From Hymenobacter daecheongensis DSM 21074 (GTDB taxonomy: Bacteria > Bacteroidota > Bacteroidia > Cytophagales > Hymenobacteraceae), in contig NZ_FQYN01000010.1 of assembly GCF_900141805.1 (NCBI RefSeq), positions 62,001-126,000 on the forward strand: a stretch of DNA of 64,000 nt, given 5' to 3'. Of the stretch, positions 1 through 7,641 are shown piece by piece; within the stretch, counting starts at the first letter, position 1; every line of letters starts with the position of its first letter. The notes beneath the pieces were generated by a model. It made no database searches. It had not been told where the DNA came from and saw nothing but the letters and a program-made list of their open reading frames with translations. The translations under genes and the position numbers were made by a program.

Positions 1-558
1 GGCGGCCAGCTTGGGCCGAATCTCGTTCAGAGCCTGCTTCAGGGCCGTCACGTCGGAGAGGCGCGGGGCCCCGGTCTGGCCGTAGCCGTGGTACATGGCC
101 ACGCGGATGCGCGAGTCGCCGGTGCCGGTATAGGTGCCAAGGGTTTCGCCCTTGGCGTTCAGAATTTGGACCGTCGCCTCCAGCTTCGTGCAGTAATATT
201 CCATCGGAATGCCGATGAGCGTGGGGGTCATCAGGGTCAGCATCTGCGTTACCAGAAAGGCCTTGCCGGCCCGGCGCATGCTACTGTTGGTTATCACCAG
301 CTTGGCGTAGCCGAACTGGGCGCTATCGGTGGGCACGGTCACGTTCTGGCGCAGCTCCCGCAGAAACAGCAGGCGCGCATCTTCGGGCAGCGCCCCCTCT
401 GTATTCACCCACGGCCCGATATCTACGGAAGCCTCCAGCATGGGCAGGCGGGTGGGAATAGGGGAGCCGGAAAGCCGGAATACGGCCCGTTCCGTCGATT
501 TGCAGCTGGCGGCACCCAGCAGCAACACAGTATAAAGCAGGAGTAGACGTGTTTTCAT
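1..558 (-). CDS. putative lipoprotein, 3' part beyond the window
   Basis: An open frame of 186 codons without stop runs off the left edge, so the C-terminus is missing. It starts with a short basic N-terminus and a hydrophobic stretch ending LLGAASC, which fits a type II signal peptide with Cys about residue 19 as the lipidated residue. The rest shows no motif I recognise; it has mixed strand-like content (for example EYYCTKLEATVQIL) suggesting a small beta-rich exported domain. It is probably anchored to the outer or inner membrane facing the periplasm. The start was chosen because it puts the signal peptide at the very N-terminus. Function unknown. Confidence 0.7.
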   Translation of the reverse strand, partial: MKTRLLLLYTVLLLGAASCKSTERAVFRLSGSPIPTRLPMLEASVDIGPWVNTEGALPEDARLLFLRELRQNVTVPTDSAQFGYAKLVITNSSMRRAGKAFLVTQMLTLMTPTLIGIPMEYYCTKLEATVQILNAKGETLGTYTGTGDSRIRVAMYHGYGQTGAPRLSDVTALKQALNEIRPKLAA

Positions 559-671
559 TGAGAAGGCTGAGGAAGCGTTTACAGCAGGAGAGAAGTGGCG
601 AAAGCGTGAGCAATAATAATACACAATATTAAATATTCAATTAAAAGTATGCTTTATTTGATATTGTATTG

Positions 672-2084
672 TCAATGTGCGTGCTGGGCCACCGTGCTGT
701 CATTTTCGGCCAGCTCGGTGAGGGGTGGGGCCACGTAGTTATCTACGAACTCGCCTTCCCAGCGGGCTATCACGGCCGTAGCCAGGCAGTTGCCGGTCAC
801 GTTCACGGCCGTGCGGGCCATATCCATCAGCGCATCAATGCCCAGAATAATAAACACCGGCCACGCGGGCAGATTGAACGAAGCCACCGTGGCCAGCAGA
901 ATAACCAGCGAGGCGCGGGGCACGCCGGCTACGCCCTTGCTGGTGAGCATCAGCGTGAATACCATCACCAGCTGCTGCCCCCACGTCAGGTCGATACCCG
1001 CGGCCTGGGCCACGAAAATGGCCGCCAGCGAGAGGTAAAGCGTGGTGCCGTCGAGGTTGAAGGAGTAGCCCGTGGGCATCACGAAGGCCACGATGCGGCG
1101 CGGCACGCCCAGGCCTTCCATGGCTTCCATGGCGCGGGGCAGGGCCGCCTCAGAGCTGGTAGTGGCGAAGGCAATGCTGACGGGCTCGGCAATGGCCTGC
1201 ACGAAGCGCTTCACCGGAATGCGGGCCAGCAGCGCAATGGGCAGCAGCACCAGCAGAATGAAGGCAATGAGCGCCGCATACAGCGTAAGCAACAGATAGA
1301 AAGCGTTTTGCAGGGGCGCAAAGCCCATTTTGCCCACCGTGTAGGCCATGGCCCCACCCACACCGATAGGGGCAAAGAACATCACCACGTTGGTGAATTT
1401 GAACATCACTTCCGACAGGCTTTCGGCAAATTCGAGCATCGGGCGGCGGTGCCGGCCATGCACCATGGCCAGGCCGATAGCGAAGATGATGGCGAAGACC
1501 ACCACCTGCAATACTTGCCCCTCGGCCACGGATTTGGCGATATTCTCGGGGAAGATGTGCAGGATGATGTCGGCGGCCGACTGCTTCACGGGCTCCAGCT
1601 TCTCGTCGTCCATGCCCACGCGGCTCACGCCCACGCCGGCCTTGCTCAGGTTGATGGCCGCCAGTCCGATGAACAGGGCGAAGGTGGTCACGACCTCGAA
1701 GTACACCAGCGCCTTCACGCCCATCTTTCCCACCTGCTTCAGGTCGGCGTGGCCGGCAATGCCCACCACCAGCGTGGCGAATACCAGCGGCGCAATGATG
1801 GTTTTGACCAGCCGCAGGAACACGTCGCTGAGCACTTTCATGTTCTGCCCCAGAGCCGGGAAATCGTGTCCGAACTCAGCTCCGATAAACATGCTGACCA
1901 CAATCCAGAAGGTGAGGGAGCGGCGCTTGGCGGCGTAGAAGGCCAGCGCGGCCAGGAATAGCCAGCGGGCTGCCAGCGGCACCTTGGCAGACAGCGCCAC
2001 CATATTGTAGGCCGATAACACCGTGAGCAGCAGCGCTACCACGAACAGAACGAGCAGCAGGGGAGTGAGGCGGGACAACTTCAT
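672..2084 (-). CDS. dicarboxylate/amino acid:cation symporter (DAACS family)
   Basis: This inner-membrane carrier would take up glutamate/aspartate or C4-dicarboxylates with H+ or Na+. Visible family signatures are the serine-rich re-entrant loop FATTSSEAALP, the segment GYSFNLDGTTLY, the second hairpin TSKGVAGVPRASLVI, and the substrate-binding helix DMARTAVNVTGNCLATAVIAR. At 470 aa it is slightly long for the family because of an N-terminal extension with two extra hydrophobic helices (about residues 5-55). It stands alone, divergent from the epimerase at 2264. Substrate cannot be read from the sequence; both GltP-like and DctA-like use are possible. Confidence 0.93.
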   Translation of the reverse strand: MKLSRLTPLLLVLFVVALLLTVLSAYNMVALSAKVPLAARWLFLAALAFYAAKRRSLTFWIVVSMFIGAEFGHDFPALGQNMKVLSDVFLRLVKTIIAPLVFATLVVGIAGHADLKQVGKMGVKALVYFEVVTTFALFIGLAAINLSKAGVGVSRVGMDDEKLEPVKQSAADIILHIFPENIAKSVAEGQVLQVVVFAIIFAIGLAMVHGRHRRPMLEFAESLSEVMFKFTNVVMFFAPIGVGGAMAYTVGKMGFAPLQNAFYLLLTLYAALIAFILLVLLPIALLARIPVKRFVQAIAEPVSIAFATTSSEAALPRAMEAMEGLGVPRRIVAFVMPTGYSFNLDGTTLYLSLAAIFVAQAAGIDLTWGQQLVMVFTLMLTSKGVAGVPRASLVILLATVASFNLPAWPVFIILGIDALMDMARTAVNVTGNCLATAVIARWEGEFVDNYVAPPLTELAENDSTVAQHAH

Positions 2085-2263
2085 GCAGGGAAAATCAGGG
2101 TCAGAGGGCGGGGAAAGACCGCAAAGATAGGTCTTTGAGTTGCGTAGTTAATTCTTCATTTTTCGACGCGGCTTTTTCGTAACTCGAACCGCTTTAACCT
2201 GGGCAGTAATGGCCGTTTTTCGCCCATTCGTCCCAAGCCTCATTCCTGCTAAATACCCACCCT

Positions 2264-3310
2264 TTGAGCTTACTCTGGAACCTGCGGACGCACGAGCTGC
2301 CGCTGCGCTACACCTGGAAAATCTCCCGCAACGCTTCCACCGCCAAAACCAACCTGCTGGCCAGCGTCACGGATGCTGACCGCGCCACGGCGGCCGTGGG
2401 GTGGGGCGAGGCGGCCCCGAATGTGCGTTACGGCGAAACGCCCGCGGGGCTGCTGCTGGAGTTTGAGCGCCTGCTGAGCGCGGGCCTGAGCCGGGTGCGG
2501 CTGTGGGAAGAGCTGGAAGAGCTGCTGGCGGCCGAGGCCCCGGCCCACGCGCTACGCTTCGCGCTCGAATCGGCTTACGTGCATTGGGAAGCGCAGAAAA
2601 CCGGCCGGACGGTGGGGCAGCTGCTGGGGCTGCCGCCCGCGCCGGCGGCGGTGCCTACAGCGTTTTCGTTGCCTATTATGGAGCCGGGCGCGGTGGCCGG
2701 GTTCGTGCGCGAGCAGCAGATGGCGCGGTTTGCGGTGCTCAAAGTAAAGGTGAATCAGGAAAGTGGGTTTGCGCTGCTGCAGGCCCTCACGCGGGAGCTG
2801 CCCGGCCGCCCGCTCATCATCGATGGCAACGAAGCCTGGACTGATGCCGACAGCCTGCTGCGCTTTCTGGAAGAAATACAGAACCTGCCCGGCCTGCGCG
2901 TGCGCCTGCTGGAGCAGCCGCTACCTGCCGACTGCGCCGCCGACTACCGCTACCTGCGCCCCCGCTCGCCCTACCCGCTTTTCGCTGATGAGTCGGTGAC
3001 CGACGCGGCCGACTTCGGGGACATTGCCCAGCAGTTTCACGGGGTGAATATGAAGCTGATGAAGGCCGGCGGCTACCGCAACGGCATCCGGCTGCTGCTG
3101 CAAACCCGCGCCCACGGCCTGCAAACGATGCTCGGCTGCATGGTCGAAACCTCGCTGGGCATCTGGTCGGCGCTGCAGGTGAGCCCGCTGGCCGACGTGT
3201 GCGACCTGGACGGCTTCCTGATCGTGCGGGACGAGCCGTTCGGGCTGGTGCGGGAAGAGAACGGGCTGCTAAGCGCCCAGGCGGCAGTGCCCGATTTGGT
3301 TACTTTATAG
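2264..3310 (+). CDS. dipeptide epimerase, enolase superfamily
   Basis: Probably interconverts L-Ala-D-Glu and L-Ala-L-Glu or related dipeptides, a step in recycling murein peptides. The muconate-lactonizing subgroup layout is complete: KxK pair in FAVLKVKVN, metal ligands in IIDGNEAW, LLEQPLP and FADES, and the opposing lysine in NMKLMKAGG. Length (348 aa) is normal. The only start that keeps the N-terminal capping domain is TTG at 2264; no ATG is nearby. A peptide-uptake or murein-recycling role is inferred, since no neighbour supports it directly. Other acid-sugar or N-acyl amino acid racemases share this fold. Confidence 0.88.
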   Translation: MSLLWNLRTHELPLRYTWKISRNASTAKTNLLASVTDADRATAAVGWGEAAPNVRYGETPAGLLLEFERLLSAGLSRVRLWEELEELLAAEAPAHALRFALESAYVHWEAQKTGRTVGQLLGLPPAPAAVPTAFSLPIMEPGAVAGFVREQQMARFAVLKVKVNQESGFALLQALTRELPGRPLIIDGNEAWTDADSLLRFLEEIQNLPGLRVRLLEQPLPADCAADYRYLRPRSPYPLFADESVTDAADFGDIAQQFHGVNMKLMKAGGYRNGIRLLLQTRAHGLQTMLGCMVETSLGIWSALQVSPLADVCDLDGFLIVRDEPFGLVREENGLLSAQAAVPDLVTL

Positions 3311-3315
3311 TCGCC

Positions 3316-3470
3316 TGTCATCCTGAGCTTGCGAAGGACCTTCCTCAGTTAAGTGAAAAGTGCTTTTAAATGAGCAAAGCCCTTTACCGTTGTAGCGGTA
3401 AAGGGCTTTGTGCGTTGAATTTCGGTAGCAGTAAACTACGAGGAAGGTCCTTCGCAAGCTCAGGATGACA
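3316..3470. repeat. long palindromic repeat with internal terminator
   Basis: Perfect 31-bp inverted arms (3316-3346 and 3440-3470, beginning TGTCATCCTGAGCTTGCGAA) enclose a second hairpin at 3376-3409 (AAAGCCCTTTACC / GGTAAAGGGCTTT). It lies between two convergent genes. The arms belong to the GTCATCCTGAGC family seen again at 11157, 17440 and 63037. The inner hairpin would serve as a terminator for both neighbours. Confidence 0.9.
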
Positions 3471-3480
3471 GTTGATTAAG

Positions 3481-4068
3481 TTACTTCACCTGCTGCAGCT
3501 GCTCGTCCAGGGCTTTTATCTGCTGGTCGAGCTGGCTGGTGTCGGCGGGGCGCTGGGTGGCGGTGCTGAGCAGACTGATTTTGTCGTTGAGCAGCTGAAT
3601 TTTCCGGGCCATGAGCGTGAGGCGGCTATTGAGGCTGCTCAGGCGCGTTTCCATATCGGTGGTGCTGGTGGGCGAGTTGCGGTCTACGTAGGTGTCGTAT
3701 TGCGCGGTGGCGGGCACCGACTGGTCGCCGCGGGCCGCGGCGGCGCTGCCGGGCGTGGCAAATACGATTTCGCCTTTGATGGTCACGTAGTCGCCTTCCT
3801 TGAGCGTGGTTTTCTTGCCGCCGGGCAGCTCCACAATGCCGCTTTTGTAGTTCACCTTCGTGCCGTCGGCCAGCATCGCATTCTTGCTCAGGGGCTTGAT
3901 GGTGGAGCCCTGGCGCAGCACCACTTCGCCGTCGCGCATCACGAACTGGTCGGTGCTGTTGGCGGCGGTAGCGCCGGCGGGTTTGGGCTCGGTTTTGGAT
4001 TGGGCCGCGGTGCCCAGCGGGGCAGCCAGCGCCGCACACACAAGGGCGGAGAGCAAATGACGGTTCAT
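3481..4068 (-). CDS. exported DUF6799-type protein
   Basis: An N-terminal signal peptide (MNRHLLSALVCAALAAPLGT, cleavage near AAQS) is followed by two short strand-rich repeats, around DGEVVLRQGSTIKPL and DGTKVNYKSGIVEL, each of the 'quantity to be described then value' type seen in DUF6799 domains of Bacteroidota. The C-terminal third (about residues 135-195) is a predicted coiled coil rich in L, Q and K. The start at 4068 was preferred over an upstream ATG at 4089 because it puts the signal peptide first. It is divergent from the marR gene at 4240. Likely periplasmic; biological role unknown. Confidence 0.75.
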   Translation of the reverse strand: MNRHLLSALVCAALAAPLGTAAQSKTEPKPAGATAANSTDQFVMRDGEVVLRQGSTIKPLSKNAMLADGTKVNYKSGIVELPGGKKTTLKEGDYVTIKGEIVFATPGSAAAARGDQSVPATAQYDTYVDRNSPTSTTDMETRLSSLNSRLTLMARKIQLLNDKISLLSTATQRPADTSQLDQQIKALDEQLQQVK

Positions 4069-4177
4069 AGGAAGTAGTTGAGTTGGCACGGGGTGTACGT
4101 ATGCCCGCCGAAATTAGCTGCGTTGCAGCAGCCTGCCGGCCCGTGGTAATTTATTTCAAAGAAAAAGCTGAACGATG

Positions 4178-4208
4178 TTGTGACATTAAATGTATGTACA
4201 TATATTTG
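4178..4208 (+). promoter_or_regulatory. Bacteroidota-type promoter for marR-yceI
   Basis: TTG at 4178-4180, a 20-nt spacer and TATATTTG at 4201-4208 match the TTG / TAnnTTTG sigma-factor consensus of Bacteroidota. It lies about 30 nt before the MarR start. Confidence 0.7.
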
Positions 4209-4239
4209 CAGCGTATTCCGGATTTCTCGAATGCAGTTC

Positions 4240-4689
4240 ATGAAGATAGAAGACGAAATCAAGCAGCCAACTTTCCAGAATCCTTACCAGAAAGTTTACA
4301 TCAACCTGGTGTACACAGCGGGTTGGCTGGCGCAGCGGCAGGCGGAGATTTTCCGCCCCTACGGCATCACGCTGCCCCAATTCAATATTTTGCGCATTCT
4401 GCGCGGGCAGCATCCGAAGCCCGCTACCGTGAACCTGCTCATCGAGCGCATGCTGGACAAAACCAGCAACGCCTCGCGCATCGTGGACAAGCTTGAAGCC
4501 AAAGCCTTGGTGACGCGCACCACCTGCCCCAGCAACCGCCGCGCTGTGGATATCCGCATCACGGAGGCGGGCTTGGCGCTGCTGCACCAGATGGACGAAA
4601 CTGCTTTGCGACAACCCATTGGCTTGCAGAATATTACCCCGGAAGAAGCCGCTCAGCTGAGCGAGCTGCTTGATAAACTCCGCGGCTGA
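4240..4689 (+). CDS. MarR-family transcriptional regulator
   Basis: A winged-helix regulator of 149 aa. The helix-turn-helix runs from about ITLPQFNILRIL through NLLIERMLDKTSNASRIVDKL, and the wing follows at RTTCPSNRRAVDIRITEAG, all typical of MarR. It sits 50 bp upstream of a YceI-type gene in the same direction, a pairing common in Bacteroidota, and probably controls itself and that gene in response to a small hydrophobic or oxidative signal (inference). An alternative ATG nine bases earlier, at 4231, cannot be excluded. Confidence 0.92.
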   Translation: MKIEDEIKQPTFQNPYQKVYINLVYTAGWLAQRQAEIFRPYGITLPQFNILRILRGQHPKPATVNLLIERMLDKTSNASRIVDKLEAKALVTRTTCPSNRRAVDIRITEAGLALLHQMDETALRQPIGLQNITPEEAAQLSELLDKLRG

Positions 4690-4739
4690 CGGTTTTCAGC
4701 CATTCACATTCCGCCATTCCCTTTTTAACTCCCCATACC

Positions 4740-5417
4740 ATGAAAAAAATCGCGCTTTCCGCCCTCTTCGCTGCTGCCCTGCTCAGCAGCCCGGTTTTCG
4801 CTCAAAGTGCTGCTCAGGCTGCAAAAGAGCCTAAAGCGGCCAAAGCCGCAAAGGCTCCCAAGGCCGCCAAGGCCGACGGCACCGTGTATAAGCTGCAGCC
4901 GCAATTGAGCACGCTGGGCTGGCTGGGTAAAAAAGTAGGTGGCCAGCACAATGGCACCATCCAGTTCAAAGACGGTGACGTGCTCGTGAAGGGCAACCAG
5001 ATTGTGGGCGGCACTTTCGTAGTGGACATGAATTCCATGAAGAACACCGACCTGACCGATGCCGGCTACAACGCCAAGCTCATGGGCCACCTCACCTCCG
5101 ACGACTTCTTCGGCGTAGCCAAGCACCCCACTGCGACGTTCAAAATCACGAATATCGCGCCCATCAAAGGTGCCGCGGCCACGGCCAATAACGCCACCAT
5201 CACCGGCGACCTGACCGTTAAGGGCATCACGAGCCCCATCACCTTCCCCGCCAAAATCGGGGTGAACAAGGACGGCCTGGCCGCTGCTACCGGCACCGCC
5301 ACCATCGACCGCACGAAGTACGACGTGAAATACGGCTCGACCCTATTCGGTGCCGCCGCCGACAAGGCCATCGACAACGACTTCACCATGAGCTTCAACG
5401 TCATTGCCAAGAAGTAA
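4740..5417 (+). CDS. YceI-like periplasmic lipid-binding protein
   Basis: YceI proteins form a lipocalin-like barrel that holds isoprenoid or fatty acyl molecules in the periplasm. Here a signal peptide (MKKIALSALFAAALLSSPVFAQ) is followed by an unusual Lys/Ala/Pro linker (about residues 28-46, built from KAAKA and KAPKA units), then the YceI domain: LSTLGWLGKK..GGQHNGTIQ, FVVDMNSM, LTSDDFFGVAKHPTATFK, LTVKGITSPITFPA, DRTKYDVKYGS. The low-complexity linker is not part of the usual family. It is likely cotranscribed with marR and ends at a strong terminator. Confidence 0.92.
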   Translation: MKKIALSALFAAALLSSPVFAQSAAQAAKEPKAAKAAKAPKAAKADGTVYKLQPQLSTLGWLGKKVGGQHNGTIQFKDGDVLVKGNQIVGGTFVVDMNSMKNTDLTDAGYNAKLMGHLTSDDFFGVAKHPTATFKITNIAPIKGAAATANNATITGDLTVKGITSPITFPAKIGVNKDGLAAATGTATIDRTKYDVKYGSTLFGAAADKAIDNDFTMSFNVIAKK

Positions 5418-5440
5418 TTCGGGCTTAGCGTTTCACAAAA

Positions 5441-5477
5441 AATCCCCCGTCGCAGGCAGCGACGGGGGATTTTTTTT
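5441..5477 (+). terminator. rho-independent terminator after yceI
   Basis: Stem AATCCCCCGTCGC / GCGACGGGGGATT with a short loop, followed by a run of T. Confidence 0.9.
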
Positions 5478-5534
5478 GTAAATAAAGCGCCTGTTTCTGG
5501 CCGCCGCCGATGTGAATATTTCCCACCTTCATTC

Positions 5535-6092
5535 TCAATTCGGCAACAGCAACTCGCGGGGTAGCTCGAAGCGCAGATTGCGGCTCTTGCTACGGTTGTG
5601 CAGCTGCTGCAGAAAGTCGTCCAGCTCGGGCTTGTATTCCAGCCACAGATCTTCGTGCAAATTGGCGAGAATGAGTTGGGCGGTGCGGGCCGTGAGGCGG
5701 GCCGTACTCACGTAAAAGCCGTTGTAGGGCGATTCGAACTGGCCGGTGTAGTTGTCGAAAATTAGGCGCAGGGCATACAGATTTAGGTCGATTTCCAGGC
5801 GCTTTTCCTTGGTGATGCGGCGGGCGCGGGCGGTTTCCTTCACGGCTTTGGCCAGCGCCTTGTTCAGGCTGCGGTTGAGCAGGCGGCCCGTCACGGCCAC
5901 GTTGAACAGCTCGTGGATGCGGTCGGCGGTTTGCTCATACACCTGCTCGGTCGTCACGTCGGGCAGCAGCTCGAAGCAGAGCGTTTCATACAGCTCCGCG
6001 TCGCGGCGCACGGCCCGCAATAGCAGCTTTTCCTTGTCGGCATCAGGCAGGCGCTTGAGGGCTTTTTTGAAATCGGCGGACGGAACGGGCAT
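5535..6092 (-). CDS. conserved hypothetical protein, helical
   Basis: Not recognised. The 185-residue product is highly charged and predicted mostly helical, with no signal peptide or membrane segment, so it is probably cytoplasmic. The start at 6092 (MPVPSADFKKALKRLP) gives a compact protein; the earlier ATG at 6122 would add ten residues of no obvious value. The 3' end lies 58 bp past the yceI terminator, convergent with yceI. Its codon use and GC match the host. Confidence 0.75.
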   Translation of the reverse strand: MPVPSADFKKALKRLPDADKEKLLLRAVRRDAELYETLCFELLPDVTTEQVYEQTADRIHELFNVAVTGRLLNRSLNKALAKAVKETARARRITKEKRLEIDLNLYALRLIFDNYTGQFESPYNGFYVSTARLTARTAQLILANLHEDLWLEYKPELDDFLQQLHNRSKSRNLRFELPRELLLPN

Positions 6093-6390
6093 GAGTGGAA
6101 ATTCAGAATGGGGACTTAGCAACTAAGCAGCGCCGCATTGTGGCAGGTGCGGCTCTCAACAACTTTCGCTGCCGATTACGGTTTTTGGGCACTGATGGGC
6201 CGGAAATTACGCCGGAATCCGGCGAGAGCTGCGCGGCTCGCCGGCCAGGAGTTGGCTGGTGGCACCGGCTGCCCGGCCCGGCCTTCACGAATCTAAAAAC
6301 GGCGAAACGATTCTGGGTGGTAAGAGGTTATACAGGGCCGGAATACGGTTTAAACCCGCTTTTGTGCCTGCTATTTCGTACTTTTGTGCC

Positions 6391-6672
6391 ATGCAAACCA
6401 AACCGCAAATCGATTACGACGAGGACGTTCTGCTGCTCGAGGAAACCATTGACGTACGCGACCTGATTGTGTACAACGACGATGTGAATACCTTCGAGCA
6501 CGTCATCAAAACCCTCATCGACGTGTGCGGCCACGAGCCGGAGCAGGCCGAGCAATGCACGCTGCTGATTCATTACAAAGGCCAATGCACCGTGAAGCAC
6601 GGCACGTTCGACGAGCTGGCCGGCATGTGCACCGCCATCCACGACCGCGGCATCTCGGCCGATATTCTCTAG
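6391..6672 (+). CDS. clpS: ATP-dependent Clp protease adaptor ClpS
   Basis: ClpS delivers N-degron substrates to ClpAP/ClpCP. The 93-aa product keeps the family core: LIVYNDDVNTFEHVI (the NDxxxTxxxV pocket region), LIHYKGQCTVKHGTF, and the C-terminal DRGISADIL helix. It starts at ATG 6391, just after TACTTTTG at 6379-6386, which matches the -7 consensus, so the transcript would have almost no leader (inference). A longer reading frame upstream is in GC-poor context and has no homology. Confidence 0.93.
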   Translation: MQTKPQIDYDEDVLLLEETIDVRDLIVYNDDVNTFEHVIKTLIDVCGHEPEQAEQCTLLIHYKGQCTVKHGTFDELAGMCTAIHDRGISADIL

Positions 6673-6673
6673 C

Positions 6674-6787
6674 AATGTGCTGATGTGGAAAATGTGAGAA
6701 ATGTGCTAATAGTTAGAAAGGCTTTAGTCATTCCACATTTCTTATTAGCACATCAGCACATTCAATCACATTCGCACATTAGACTGA
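6674..6787. repeat. imperfect palindrome of CACATC/GATGTG words
   Basis: The clpS-recR gap is made of short words such as AATGTGCTGATGTGG on the left and CACATCAGCACATT on the right, an imperfect inverted repeat. The same vocabulary appears at 9640 and 16013, so this is one interspersed repeat family. Confidence 0.65.
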
Positions 6788-7396
6788 ATGGAATTCCCCT
6801 CCAAACTGATAGAAAACGCGGTTATTGAGCTGTCGAAGCTGCCGGGTATTGGCCGCAAAACGGCCTTGCGCCTCACGCTGCACCTGCTCAAGGCCGAAAC
6901 CGAAACCACCAGCTCTTTGGCCGAGGCGCTGGCCAAGATGCGCTTCGAAATCACCTACTGCCGCACCTGCCACAATATTTCCGATACGGAGGAGTGCGGC
7001 ATCTGCGCCAACAAGCTGCGCGACCACGGCATGGTGTGCGTGGTGTCGGATATCCGCGACGTAATTGCCATCGAAAATACCGGCCAGTACCAGGGCGTGT
7101 ACCACGTGCTGGGTGGCGTGATTTCGCCCATCGAGGGCATCGGCCCTTCCGATCTGAACATCGACTCGCTGCTGATCCGCATTCCCGACTCCGAAATCAA
7201 GGAAATCATCCTTGCTATCAGCCCCACGATGGAGGGTGACACCACCGCGTTTTTCCTCTCGCGCAAGCTGCGCGAGTTTCCCGAGGTAAACATCAGCACC
7301 ATTGCCCGCGGCATTCCGATGGGCGGCGAGCTGGAATACGCCGACGAAATCACGCTCGGCCGTAGCATTGTGGAGCGCCAGCGCCAGGCGAAATAG
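6788..7396 (+). CDS. recR: recombination mediator RecR
   Basis: RecR loads RecA at gaps together with RecF/RecO. All parts are visible: the helix-hairpin-helix [15 protein letters not shown], a four-Cys zinc finger (CRTC..., CGIC), and a Toprim domain beginning [14 protein letters not shown] with the [18 protein letters not shown] motif. At 202 aa it has the usual length. Starts at ATG 6788 right after the repeat; the downstream gap holds a long palindrome. Confidence 0.97.
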   Translation: MEFPSKLIENAVIELSKLPGIGRKTALRLTLHLLKAETETTSSLAEALAKMRFEITYCRTCHNISDTEECGICANKLRDHGMVCVVSDIRDVIAIENTGQYQGVYHVLGGVISPIEGIGPSDLNIDSLLIRIPDSEIKEIILAISPTMEGDTTAFFLSRKLREFPEVNISTIARGIPMGGELEYADEITLGRSIVERQRQAK

Positions 7397-7410
7397 TCCG
7401 TCATAGCCCC

Positions 7411-7573
7411 TGTCATTGCGAGGACGAAGGACGAAGCCATCCATCCTCTGAAATGTAAAAAGCTCTGTTGACCTAAAAAGCCCTGACGCAAGCATACGTC
7501 AGGGCTTTTCTGTTTACAAAGCGTGGCTCATTGTCCAGGACGGATGGCTTCGTCCTGCGTCCTCGCAATGACA
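7411..7573. repeat. long palindromic repeat with internal terminator
   Basis: Inverted arms beginning TGTCATTGCGAGGACGAAGG (7411) and ending at 7573 enclose the hairpin GCCCTGACG/CGTCAGGGC at 7479-7507. The inner hairpin is the exact reverse complement of the one inside the repeat at 12363, showing that the same cassette sits in both orientations. Confidence 0.88.
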
Positions 7574-7641
7574 AGGCGTGATGCCAGGCGGATGGTTCTG
7601 CGTACTTTCGCCCCGCCAAAACCTGCCCGCCCTTGCCCGCC

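Noticed and set aside
669-1961. Long reading frame opposite the symporter gene, and similar long frames opposite other GC-rich genes (for example 26697-28061 and 46566-48026)
   Set aside because: His/Gln/Gly/Arg-rich products with no motif, fully covered by well-identified genes on the other strand; typical by-products of high GC.
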